Shown here in pieces: positions 1-6,077 of a DNA stretch of 39,667 nt. The stretch's first letter is position 1; every line of letters begins with the position of its first letter. The position numbers were made by a program, and so were the translations under genes. The notes under the pieces are model-generated. The model saw nothing but the letters and a program-made list of their open reading frames with translations, did no database searches and was not told where the DNA came from. Origin of the DNA: a virus; the IMG/VR virus record IMGVR_UViG_3300045902_000657, positions 1 through 39,667 of that record. One strand, given 5' to 3'.

Positions 1-100
1 GTGTTCTGCTTTTCCACGAGCAGCTTCGGGCCGCCCGCCGGCGTCCGCGCCCAGAGCGCGACGGTGAAGTCGAGAAGGCCTGGAGGTCGAAGAAGAGCGG
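1..100. other. Left edge, no gene assigned
   Basis: No convincing complete gene lies here. On the minus strand one frame running off the left edge reads plausibly (DFTVALWARTP then KLLVEKQN). It has no ATG, and it stays open far upstream, which GC-rich shadows often do. On the plus strand a frame ending near 184 is also protein-like. Either could be the end of a gene that lies mostly outside the window. The left end of the phage may lie here or just beyond, but no terminal sequence can be recognised. Confidence 0.3.
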
Positions 101-118
101 AAAAGGGCTGAAAAGCCC
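101..118 (-). terminator. Possible intrinsic terminator of the leftward operon
   Basis: On the minus strand there is a short hairpin GGGCT-TTTC-AGCCC followed by TTTTCC. It lies about 45 bases past the last small minus-strand reading frame (stop at 163). The stem is only 5 bp and the T run only 4, so termination here is an inference from position and shape. Confidence 0.3.
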
Positions 119-208
119 GAAAGGTGGGCCTGGGAGCGGGGTTGCACACGTCGGGCAAATTTTTAGGTCTTCCAACCCGAAGTGACGGAGGTATTGAAAA
201 CTTCTCGT

Positions 209-358
209 TCAATTCGGGGCCTCGTGCTGCGGGGTCTTGGTGACCAAGCCACGATCGTGACGCGCAACTGCCGCCGGCCCATCGCGCGGATCAGGCCGGA
301 CACGTTGAAGAAGGTCTGTCAGATCAGGAGCGATGGTGGCATCCCGGTCCATGTGCAT
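209..358 (-). CDS. Small hypothetical protein, last gene of leftward operon
   Basis: A 49-residue frame starts with an ATG at 358 directly abutting the stop of the upstream gene. I recognise no family. It begins MHMDRDATIAPDL and is acidic, then becomes Arg/Pro-rich. An overlapping minus frame (163-303, GTG start, beginning MSGLIRAMGRRQL) reads at least as well as protein. The real gene may therefore start in one frame and continue in the other, which would mean a frameshift, or the second frame may be the true gene. Confidence 0.3.
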   Translation of the reverse strand: MHMDRDATIAPDLTDLLQRVRPDPRDGPAAVARHDRGLVTKTPQHEAPN

Positions 359-691
359 TCACCCCACCCTTGCGTGCAGCAACCGTTTCCAGCGGCACCC
401 GCACCGGATCATTTTCTTACCCTGGCTGATCTGCGCCTCGGCGGCGCGGAGGATCTCCGTCTCATCGGCGAGCTCGATGAGGTTGAAGCCCTTCTGCCCG
501 CGCACGATCTGGTCGGGGGCAGCCTCGGCGAGCGCGCGGAGGTAGCGCTCCGGCCAGCCCGTGAGCCGGCCGAGGGCGTCACGGGTCAACCAGCCGTGCT
601 CGCGCAGGACCGCGATCAACCGCGCGAGGTCCGCCTCCGGTTTGGCATCCCGGACGAACGACAGCGGCAGTTGTTCGTCCAGTGCGACCAT
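359..691 (-). CDS. Small winged-helix-like phage protein
   Basis: The product is 110 aa. The ATG at 691 is one base past the stop of the upstream gene (stop codon 693-695), so the two are probably translated as a pair. Residues about 15-60 (ARLIAVLREHGWLTRDALGR and onward) have the pattern of a helix-turn-helix or winged-helix fold. A basic C-terminal tail follows (SQGKKMIRCGCRWKRLLHAR). I have seen this organisation in small proteins near the ends of phage early operons, but I cannot assign a named family. A DNA-binding role is inferred. Confidence 0.55.
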   Translation of the reverse strand: MVALDEQLPLSFVRDAKPEADLARLIAVLREHGWLTRDALGRLTGWPERYLRALAEAAPDQIVRGQKGFNLIELADETEILRAAEAQISQGKKMIRCGCRWKRLLHARVG

Positions 692-692
692 T

Positions 693-1367
693 TTAGAATG
701 GGCAGTCCACCGGCTCATCCGCCTCGCTGCCCGTGACGCGCACCACCGTCCGGCGGCCCTCGCAGCACCGTTTGCAATCGCATTGCAGGCCCGCCTTGGT
801 GCGCATGTCGTGGAGCGTGTCCCCGGCCTGGTTCCGAAGCCCGTGCCGGCCATTGATCCGCGCGCTGAGGGTCATCTTCAACCGCTGCAACTGGCTCGGC
901 CCCTCCTCCAGCTTGCCAGTGCGTTCATTTCGGCGGAACACCGGGTCGTCGGCCAAATCGTCCAGCGCGGGCGGCTGCACGCGCGACCCGCGGTGGAACA
1001 GGTCCTTGATCAACTCGGCCAGGTAACGCTCGGCGCCGTCGCGCCCGCCGGTGTAAAGCGCGAGGCAGGGCAGCAGATCCGACCGGATGAACTGCCGCTC
1101 CGTCCGTGCCGACCCGATCTCCGGCCGGCCATCCTCCATCGCCCCCTGCACCGAATCCGCCAGCATCTTCAGCCGCGCCTTCACCGCATCCACGTCGCGG
1201 GTGCGGTTCAACTCGGTCATGGATTCCACCGTGCGCCCCACGGCGCCGGAGATGACATCGAGCCGCTTCTGGCGGTCGCGCGCGTCCCACTTCTGCGTGG
1301 CGCACGCCGCCGGCCACCAATCACGCATGATGGTGATGATCTGGGGCTTGGTGATTGACGTGCTCAT
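693..1367 (-). CDS. Hypothetical phage early protein with Cys-rich C-terminus
   Basis: The product is 224 aa. The ATG at 1367 overlaps the stop of the IntI-like gene (TCAT on the plus strand, ATGA in the gene direction), and this decides the start. The first 170 residues are mostly helical and charged (ITKPQIITIMRDWW, then VESMTELNRTRDVDAVKAR). The C-terminus has a cysteine cluster CDCKRCCEGRR that could bind zinc. No family is recognised. The coupled overlap places the recombinase gene inside the phage operon rather than next to it. Confidence 0.6.
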   Translation of the reverse strand: MSTSITKPQIITIMRDWWPAACATQKWDARDRQKRLDVISGAVGRTVESMTELNRTRDVDAVKARLKMLADSVQGAMEDGRPEIGSARTERQFIRSDLLPCLALYTGGRDGAERYLAELIKDLFHRGSRVQPPALDDLADDPVFRRNERTGKLEEGPSQLQRLKMTLSARINGRHGLRNQAGDTLHDMRTKAGLQCDCKRCCEGRRTVVRVTGSEADEPVDCPF

Positions 1368-2311
1368 GCGATCTGCAAGGGGCTTGAAACCGCCCCGCAA
1401 TCCAGCGGACTGCGCCCACGCGCCGCCTCCCCGTGCAGGTAAACCATCGTCGTCTCCAGCGACTCGTGCCCGAGCAGGTCTTGAACCGTGCGCGGGTCGT
1501 TCCCGCATTGCATCGCGTGCGTGGCGAAGGCGTGCCGCAAGGTGTGCGGCGTCACCCGCTTGATGATCCCAGCGGCGCGCACCGCGGCCCGCATCTGCTT
1601 CGAGACGCTCTCCGGCGTGGCGTGCCACCGATACTGTCCGCGCACCAGCGTCGAAGGGAAAAGCCATTGCCACCGCAACTCGCGATTGGCACGCGGATAC
1701 TTCGCCGCCAGCCGGCCGGGCAACTCAACCAACCCGTGGCCGTTGGCCGTGTCCAGATCATGCAACGATTTCCGCCACGATAGATGACGCTGCAACGCCG
1801 GGGCCAGCATCACAGGCAACACTGTCAACCGTGATTTATCGCCCTTCCCTGCATGAACCCGCACCGTCAGGGCGCCGAGGTCAACATCCTGCACCCGCAA
1901 CCGGCAGCACTCCATCACCCGCAGGCCGGAGCCATACATCAACCCCGCCATCAGCTTTGCCTGCCCGCGCAAACCGGCGAAGATGCGGCCCAGTTCCTCG
2001 CGCGACGGGATCACGCGAAGCGTCTGATGGACGCGCGGCATCGGCGGGAGATCGAGGGCGCCCATGTCCTCCTTGAGCACGTGCTTGAACACGAAGGCCG
2101 CCGCGTTCAACGCCTGCTTTCTTGACACCGGCGAATAATTCGCCGCGTGCAAACTCAGCAGCCATGCTCGGACATCCGCCCCCGTCCACTGCGACGCCGG
2201 CTTTTGGGTAAACCCGTAGAACTTCCGGCACCAAAACACGTAACACGAGACCGTGTTCGGCTGCAGGCTCTGCTCGGCCATCGCAGCTTTGAGTTTGGTG
2301 ATCAGGCCCAT
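1364..2311 (-). CDS. Integron-integrase-like tyrosine recombinase
   Basis: The product is 315 aa, close to the usual size of integron integrases. It has an N-terminal SAM-like core-binding domain (about 3-90) and a catalytic domain with R131 (in GLR), K156 (AGKGDKSR), H256-x-x-R259 (PHTLRH), H282 (LLGHES) and the nucleophile Y291 (TTMVYLH). The signature that separates IntI from XerC/D-type enzymes is the extra helix segment before box II. Here it is residues about 195-222 (ELPGRLAAKYPRANR, then WQWLFPS). IntI recombines single-stranded folded attC sites with attI. The ATG at 2311 lacks a clear ribosome-binding site, and the stop overlaps the next phage gene. An attC-like site lies 340 bp away on the side where a cassette array is expected. 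Confidence 0.85.
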   Translation of the reverse strand: MGLITKLKAAMAEQSLQPNTVSCYVFWCRKFYGFTQKPASQWTGADVRAWLLSLHAANYSPVSRKQALNAAAFVFKHVLKEDMGALDLPPMPRVHQTLRVIPSREELGRIFAGLRGQAKLMAGLMYGSGLRVMECCRLRVQDVDLGALTVRVHAGKGDKSRLTVLPVMLAPALQRHLSWRKSLHDLDTANGHGLVELPGRLAAKYPRANRELRWQWLFPSTLVRGQYRWHATPESVSKQMRAAVRAAGIIKRVTPHTLRHAFATHAMQCGNDPRTVQDLLGHESLETTMVYLHGEAARGRSPLDCGAVSSPLQIA

Positions 2312-2342
2312 GATAAAACGAACCGGGTTGCTTGAATCAGCT

Positions 2343-2349
2343 GTTCGGC
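2343..2349 (+). other. Candidate attI-type core site GTTCGGC
   Basis: Just upstream of the IntI-like gene, on the cassette side, the plus strand reads CTGTTCGGCGAATGG. The 7-mer GTTCGGC is one base different from the right core of the attC-like site (GTTCGCC) and is the exact complement of that site's left core (GCCGAAC). The position fits attI. Core sites are short and degenerate, so chance similarity is possible. Confidence 0.3.
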
Positions 2350-2368
2350 GAATGGCACGGCTCCGAGT

Positions 2369-2584
2369 TCACGCTGCTCCTCCCTTCCCCACCCACCGGA
2401 AATGCTTCCTGAACGTCTCCGCGTCGCCACGCCACGAGTAGCCGCCGACTTCCTTCTCCGGCGACGGGTCACTCCACGTCGTCACGGTTCCGGCCTGCAC
2501 CTCGGTTACTGTGTGCCTGAGTCCTTGGCCGTCTCCGGGGCCGATGTATTGCCACACTGTCTTTTCTTGGATTGTTGGTGTCAT
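2369..2584 (-). CDS. Hypothetical protein of cassette-like block
   Basis: The product is 71 aa. The ATG at 2584 overlaps the stop of the 258-aa gene (ATGA). It is rich in aromatic and charged residues (WQYIGPGDGQGLRHTVTEVQ; then GYSWRGDAETFRKHFRWVG). I recognise no family. It lies between the candidate attI core and the attC-like site, so if these are real it is the gene of the first cassette. It is oriented against the normal cassette direction. Confidence 0.5.
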   Translation of the reverse strand: MTPTIQEKTVWQYIGPGDGQGLRHTVTEVQAGTVTTWSDPSPEKEVGGYSWRGDAETFRKHFRWVGKGGAA

Positions 2585-3357
2585 AGATTCGTTTCTCCCG
2601 GCTCCGCACCGGCCTCCCGCTCCGCTTCGTTGCGAACGCGCCGATTACAATTCGCCGAACCATGCGCTGCACCCAACTGGCTCGGCGCGGTGCGCGCCTC
2701 GCCAGTCCGAGCGGATTCCTGCGCCGAGCCAGTGGGTGAGCTTGGGTCGTTCGCCTCTACCGTCACCACGGTCACGTGCGGGTTCTCCGCATCTCGTCGG
2801 AAGCGCAAGACCGACCCACGCGATGCGTTATTGTTCCGCAGGTCTATTCGCAGCCCTTCCTCGTTGCCTTTTGCGACACACAGGCAAAAGAGCATCGTCT
2901 GGTATTCCGTCAGTTGGTCGCCGAGTTGATGGATGCGCCGACGCTGGGCGTTCACGGTTTCCATGACGCTGCTGATTTCGGCGTGGAGCTTTGAGATCGT
3001 TGCGTCACCACCAGTGCATCGGCGCACGAGCCATGTCACCCTGTCGGCTGTCGCGTTTGTTCCGATCCAGCAATCGTCCGGAACTTTCCCATAGGCCGCC
3101 AAGGCCGCCTCGATGGCCGCGATGTCTTCCCCTCGACCCACAGCGAGCTTCTTCCAGTAGGAGTCGCCGTAGCTTTTGAGCACGTTGGCTTCGTTCTCCG
3201 CGTTCACGGCCCGGCGTTTCCAGTGCCGTATGCAGTCCAGTCTCGCTCCACTTGGTTCGTGCTCACCGCCGCACTCTCCGCAATACAACCGAGGCGAACC
3301 AGACGGTGGAGCAGAACGCGCCTCCCGCTGTGCCGATTGAGTCTGTTGGTCATTCAT
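2581..3357 (-). CDS. Hypothetical protein with CxxC motif and coiled coil; tail encoded by attC-like site
   Basis: The product is 258 aa. It has an N-terminal CGECGG motif (about residue 27), a basic segment, then a predicted coiled coil (ISKLHAEISSVMETVNAQRR). Residues from about 200 onward (NDPSSPTGSAQ and beyond) are encoded by the attC-like palindrome, so the natural C-terminus was probably replaced when the site arrived. The ATG at 3357 overlaps the end of a short 16-codon leader frame that starts with GTG near 3405 (MSDAPDSAAPNRKQKL). This suggests translational coupling. No function can be assigned. The sequence is less GC-rich than its neighbours. Confidence 0.5.
   Translation of the reverse strand: MNDQQTQSAQREARSAPPSGSPRLYCGECGGEHEPSGARLDCIRHWKRRAVNAENEANVLKSYGDSYWKKLAVGRGEDIAAIEAALAAYGKVPDDCWIGTNATADRVTWLVRRCTGGDATISKLHAEISSVMETVNAQRRRIHQLGDQLTEYQTMLFCLCVAKGNEEGLRIDLRNNNASRGSVLRFRRDAENPHVTVVTVEANDPSSPTGSAQESARTGEARTAPSQLGAAHGSANCNRRVRNEAEREAGAEPGETNL
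2654..2755 (+). other. attC-like integron recombination site (102 bp)
   Basis: The left core GCCGAAC (2654-2660) and right core GTTCGCC (2749-2755) bracket an imperfect palindrome. The left inner site GCTGCACCC pairs with the right GGGTGAGC after removal of one base, which is the extrahelical base typical of the attC left arm. Next comes a longer stem, CTGGCTCGGCG against CGCCGAGCCAG. The right end GTGAGCTTGGGTCGTTCGCC resembles the common attC right end TGAGCTTxxxCGTTxxxx. The position of the extra base sets the orientation as plus, pointing away from the IntI-like gene as in a normal integron. The cores deviate from the RYYYAAC/GTTRRRY consensus at one or more positions. Confidence 0.7.
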
Positions 3358-3411
3358 AGCTTTTGTTTCCGATTCGGAGCCGCGCTGTCGGGCGCGTCGC
3401 TCACCTTTTTG

Positions 3412-3774
3412 TTATGCCGCTTCACCCTTCCACCAGTCCGGCTTCGGGAAGCGGTCGGTGAATGTCAGTTCGTTTTCCTCGGTATGGTCCACCTCGGATG
3501 CTTCGGGCCAGTAATCGGTGAGATTCGCTTTCGGCGGCAGGTATGCCACGACGATTGCGTAGCCATCACCGCTGCCGGTGTGCCACCACGGGCCGGGCGG
3601 CGGGAATTTCACGGGACGCGGATCGTCCTCGTTGGCGTGGAATCGGTAGCGATGCCAACGCGGCATAACCACCGGGTCGAGCGAACCACTGGCCCGCTTT
3701 GCAGTTTCTACGGTCTTTGTTTTCATAAAGTCATTGGCTTCGGCTAGCGTCACTGTCGGCCAGTGGTCGCTCAC
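3412..3774 (-). CDS. Hypothetical cassette-type protein
   Basis: The product is 120 aa from a GTG start (MSDHWPTVTL). It is rich in Trp, Pro and Asp/Glu (PPPGPWWHTGSGDGYAIVVA; then YWPEASEV; ends DRFPKPDWWKGEAA). Short proteins of this look are common as free-standing or integron-cassette genes of unknown function; that is recollection, not a search. The stop codon lies inside GCATAAC, as often happens where a cassette gene runs into the left core of an attC. The matching right core is not seen, so any second site is degraded. Confidence 0.5.
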   Translation of the reverse strand: MSDHWPTVTLAEANDFMKTKTVETAKRASGSLDPVVMPRWHRYRFHANEDDPRPVKFPPPGPWWHTGSGDGYAIVVAYLPPKANLTDYWPEASEVDHTEENELTFTDRFPKPDWWKGEAA

Positions 3775-3798
3775 CCGGAGCGTTCATGGGGGAACCTT

Positions 3799-4362
3799 TC
3801 ACTGCTTCTTTGTGGGCTCAGGCTTCGCCGCCTTGACCACCTTGGCGGCGCTCACCTTCGCGGGCTTCACGGTCACCTTCTCGGTCGTCTCGCGGGTGAC
3901 GCCGAGCTTGGCCAGCTCGTCGTTGCCCAGCGCCTCGAGCGCTTCCACGTTCGGCAGCTCCTCGATGCGCAGGAACGTCGCCGCTTTGAACTTTTCGTCC
4001 TGCGCCGCGCGCGCCTTGATCAGCGCCACGGTCGCCGCCGGGTTGGCCACGACCAGCCCGCTGACCGTGCGCTGTTCCACGGTGCCGAACGGCGTCTTGA
4101 TGCTTTTCTTCCCGTCCTCGCGCCACTCTGGGTGCCGGGCGAAGAGCGCCTTGATCTCCGCATCGAGCTCGGCCAGGCGCTCCTGGTTCACGACGTAATC
4201 CGCCGACCACGCGGCGGCGGCGGCGAGCGAATCCACGCTCATGCGCTGCTCGACCTTCTCGAGTGAGAGCGTGACGGCGGAGTGTTCCTGTTGCAGCTCG
4301 CACAGCCGGGCGAAATCCTGGCTCGGTGCGGCTTGTTCTTCGGGGGATAGTGTTTTGATCAT
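3799..4362 (-). CDS. gam: Mu Gam-like host-nuclease inhibitor
   Basis: The product is 187 aa, about the length of Mu Gam (174 aa). Gam binds double-stranded DNA ends and shields them from RecBCD-type exonucleases. The N-terminal two thirds is a long coiled coil (FARLCELQQEHSAVTLSLEK). The family-typical block GKKSIKTPFGTVEQRTVSGL (about 84-103) follows, and a Lys/Ala-rich tail ends the protein. Only the ATG at 4362 overlaps the upstream stop (ATGA). Its place in the early operon downstream of the transposition genes agrees with Mu gene order. Confidence 0.85.
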   Translation of the reverse strand: MIKTLSPEEQAAPSQDFARLCELQQEHSAVTLSLEKVEQRMSVDSLAAAAAWSADYVVNQERLAELDAEIKALFARHPEWREDGKKSIKTPFGTVEQRTVSGLVVANPAATVALIKARAAQDEKFKAATFLRIEELPNVEALEALGNDELAKLGVTRETTEKVTVKPAKVSAAKVVKAAKPEPTKKQ

Positions 4363-4625
4363 GGGGTCTGTGAGTTGATGGTTGACGGTTGATAGATGAG
4401 TGATTCACCGCGGAGGCGCGGAGGCGCGGAGGAAACCGGCGATCCCTTCTGTCTCAGCGTCTCCGCGCCTCTGCGGTTCAATGCGGCAATTTCCGCGTCG
4501 GTGAAACCGGCGTCCCGCTCGGGGTCGTTGTCGGCCTCGGCGGCGCGCGCGAGCGAGGCCAGCCAGGCGAGCAACAGCAGCATCGTCAGGCCGGTGAGGG
4601 TGATGAAGATCAACAGGATGTTCAT
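4359..4625 (-). CDS. Small single-pass membrane protein with repeat-derived tail
   Basis: The product is 88 aa. Residues 2-28 form one clear membrane helix (NILLIFITLTGLTMLLLLAW). An acidic stretch follows (EADNDPERDAGFTDAEIAAL). From about residue 51 the protein is the translation of a dispersed palindromic repeat (RRGAETLRQKGS; PPRLRGESLIY; STINSQTP), so the original C-terminus has probably been lost. The ATG at 4625 overlaps the previous stop. The function is unknown. Confidence 0.6.
   Translation of the reverse strand: MNILLIFITLTGLTMLLLLAWLASLARAAEADNDPERDAGFTDAEIAALNRRGAETLRQKGSPVSSAPPRLRGESLIYQPSTINSQTP
4371..4480. repeat. Dispersed palindromic repeat (GAGGCGCGGAG family) with GTTGATGG flank
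   Basis: The left arm CACCGCGGAGGCGCGGAG (from 4406) pairs with the right arm CTCCGCGCCTCTGCGGTT (4461-4478) around a loop of about 25 bases. It is flanked on the left by a second low-complexity element (TGAGTTGATGGTTGACGG). The same arms recur at 4656, 11221, 13515, 13577, 12640 and 31795. The element supplies the C-terminal codons of the membrane protein. Confidence 0.8.
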
Positions 4626-5254
4626 GCGGTTTGATGGTTGATGGGTTTTGTGGTTTCACCGCCGAGGCACTGAGACGCGGAGAACGAAGGCAATTCCCCG
4701 CCGTCGCTCTGCGTCTCCGCGTCTCTGCGGTTTACGTGGCGCTCGCGCAGGGCGGGCGGGATGAAGGCGACTTGCAGCACGCGGAAGATGTCCTCCTCGG
4801 TGGCGCTGGCGAGCAGCGAGCCGTCGCTGGCGAACATGCCGTGATACGGGTTCCAGGTGAGCCCGAGCCGCTTGGCGTGTTCGACCAGGTAAATGTTGTG
4901 ATCCTTGCTGCCCGTGCGGCAGAGCAGGAGCGAGCCGAAATTGGTGGGCTTGGTTTCGAGCAGGTCTCGCTGCTCCGGGTGCGCGATGAAGATGTCCACC
5001 TGCAGCTTACCGCCGGCGCGGTTATCGAGTTCCACGATGAGGTTCTGCTGCCCGTCGAGCACGACCTTTGCACGCTGCTTGCAACGCGCGCGCAGCGGCT
5101 CCAACTGGCCCTCCTTGGGCAGCACCACGAGGTCGATGTCGTTGACCCAATCGCGCCCGCGCCGGAGGCTGCCGGCGATCTCGATCTGGTCGCAGTAGGG
5201 TGCGAGGATCTTCTTCACCGATTCCGCGAGGGGCCAGGCGGCGGTGGCTTTCAT
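4622..5254 (-). CDS. DNA polymerase X-type nucleotidyltransferase
   Basis: The product is 210 aa. It carries the family-X palm signature: GS at 28-29 (IAGSLRRGRDWVNDIDLVV) with metal-binding D39 and D41, and a third Asp at D87 (LQVDIFI). The thumb-like segment is GSLLLCRTGSKDHN, VEHAKRLGL and EEDIFRVLQVAFIPPALRE. The family catalyses nucleotide addition, typically in gap repair. The N-terminal HhH/8-kDa domain of full polymerases X is absent, so this is a minimal catalytic unit. The last ~35 residues (VNRRDAETQ onward) are repeat-derived. It sits next to gam in an operon for transposition, so a role in repairing the short gaps left by strand transfer is plausible but inferred. Confidence 0.8.
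   Translation of the reverse strand: MKATAAWPLAESVKKILAPYCDQIEIAGSLRRGRDWVNDIDLVVLPKEGQLEPLRARCKQRAKVVLDGQQNLIVELDNRAGGKLQVDIFIAHPEQRDLLETKPTNFGSLLLCRTGSKDHNIYLVEHAKRLGLTWNPYHGMFASDGSLLASATEEDIFRVLQVAFIPPALRERHVNRRDAETQSDGGELPSFSASQCLGGETTKPINHQTA
4630..4733. repeat. Dispersed palindromic repeat, second copy
   Basis: The left arm CACCGCCGAGGCACTGAG (from 4658) and right arm CTGCGTCTCCGCGTCTCTGC form an imperfect hairpin. A TTTGATGGTTGATGGGTTT element (4630-4648) flanks it. This is the same composite arrangement as the copy at 4371-4480, so both modules may have arrived together or been duplicated. It encodes the C-terminal tail of the nucleotidyltransferase. Confidence 0.75.
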
Positions 5255-5472
5255 CGCGCGCCTCCTGGCTTCGGACTGAGCTCGACGGAGTCTCGCCCCA
5301 CCTTCCGGGCGGCGAGTTCGGCCTCGTAGATTTCCTTTTGCCGCTGGAGCACGCGGATCTCGCTAACCTTGCGGGCTCGCGTCAGCGAGCGCTCCGTCAT
5401 GCGGATTTCCAGTTCAAGCCGGGGCACGCTGGCGCGCTCGGCGAACACTTTGGCGAGGGCGACGTTTTTCAT
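5251..5472 (-). CDS. Small basic helical protein
   Basis: The product is 73 aa from an ATG at 5472 preceded by GGAGGCGCGCG. It is strongly helical and charged (ERASVPRLELEIRMTERSLT). The last residues (GRDSVELSPKPG) include the translation of a dispersed repeat (5279-5302). It is overlapped by its neighbours on both sides (ATGA at each end). No family is recognised. Confidence 0.6.
   Translation of the reverse strand: MKNVALAKVFAERASVPRLELEIRMTERSLTRARKVSEIRVLQRQKEIYEAELAARKVGRDSVELSPKPGGAR
5279..5302. repeat. Dispersed repeat (CGACGGAGTCTCG family)
   Basis: GAGCTCGACGGAGTCTCG followed by CCCCACC. The same element in inverse orientation is at 10330-10352 and, as a facing pair, at 12574-12640. 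It encodes part of the C-terminus of the 73-aa protein. Confidence 0.7.
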
Positions 5473-5810
5473 CGCGCGCCTCCCCCGGTGGTAATGCGGT
5501 CGAGGATGCCCCGCAGCAGCACCGCGCAGCATTGCAGCGCCTCCTCCTCCAACCGGGCCGGATCGGGCCTGCGCTTGAACATCTCCATGCGCAACTCGTG
5601 CAACCCTTCCTCCAGGATGCCGAGGGTGTGATGCCAGCCGGCGTGCGGATCATTGTGGCGCGTCCGCGCGTCCACGACGGCCGCCTCCAGTTTGAGACAC
5701 AGCAACCGCAGACCCTCGTCGTTGCCCGCCTGCACCCAGCCCAGGTTGGTGAGGGTGCGGTAGGGCAATGGCACTCCGGCGCTTTGAGCTTTCCGATTTC
5801 CACTTTTCAC
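5469..5810 (-). CDS. Hypothetical early protein
   Basis: The product is 113 aa from a GTG at 5810. The start overlaps the stop of the upstream 82-aa gene, and the end overlaps the 73-aa gene. It is all-helical in appearance (GLRLLCLKLEAAVVDARTRH; EEGLHELRMEMFKRRPD). The first residues lie in a low-complexity TTTCC-rich element (5778-5808), so the native N-terminus may differ. No family is recognised. Confidence 0.55.
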   Translation of the reverse strand: MKSGNRKAQSAGVPLPYRTLTNLGWVQAGNDEGLRLLCLKLEAAVVDARTRHNDPHAGWHHTLGILEEGLHELRMEMFKRRPDPARLEEEALQCCAVLLRGILDRITTGGGAR

Positions 5811-6055
5811 AAGCCCGCCTCCAGGTTCACGGCCATTTGCAGCTCCTCCAGCCGTTGGGTGATGCGGTGTTGTTCGGCCAGCAGGTCGGACAGCACGATC
5901 GCCGCGATGCCGGGCGCCCCCGAATAAGTTTTGGTAGTTTGACCCGCGGCAAACTTGCTCATGCGAATGGCGTCGTTGAGATTCTTCTCGAACTCCGCCG
6001 CGCGCTGCACCGCCGACGCGGGCGCCGGGGCGATCTTGATGTTTGTTCCATCCAT
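5807..6055 (-). CDS. Small helical early protein after the MuB-type gene
   Basis: The product is 82 aa. The start at 6055 is set by an excellent ribosome-binding site, AAGGAGGAACGT, just upstream. Residues 20-75 look like a helical hairpin (AAEFEKNLNDAIRMSKFAAG; LLAEQHRITQRLEELQMAVN). The family is not recognised. Its place immediately downstream of the transposase/ATPase pair suggests an accessory role in transposition or regulation. Confidence 0.6.
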   Translation of the reverse strand: MDGTNIKIAPAPASAVQRAAEFEKNLNDAIRMSKFAAGQTTKTYSGAPGIAAIVLSDLLAEQHRITQRLEELQMAVNLEAGL

Positions 6056-6077
6056 ACGTTCCTCCTTTTGCTGGTTG

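Noticed and set aside
3358-3411. Second complete attC site near GTTATGC (3408-3414)
   Set aside because: The right-end-like text TCGCTCACC-TTTTT-GTTATGC is present and a 9-bp hairpin lies beside it, but no matching left core or paired arm of normal length was found. At best it is a degraded half site.
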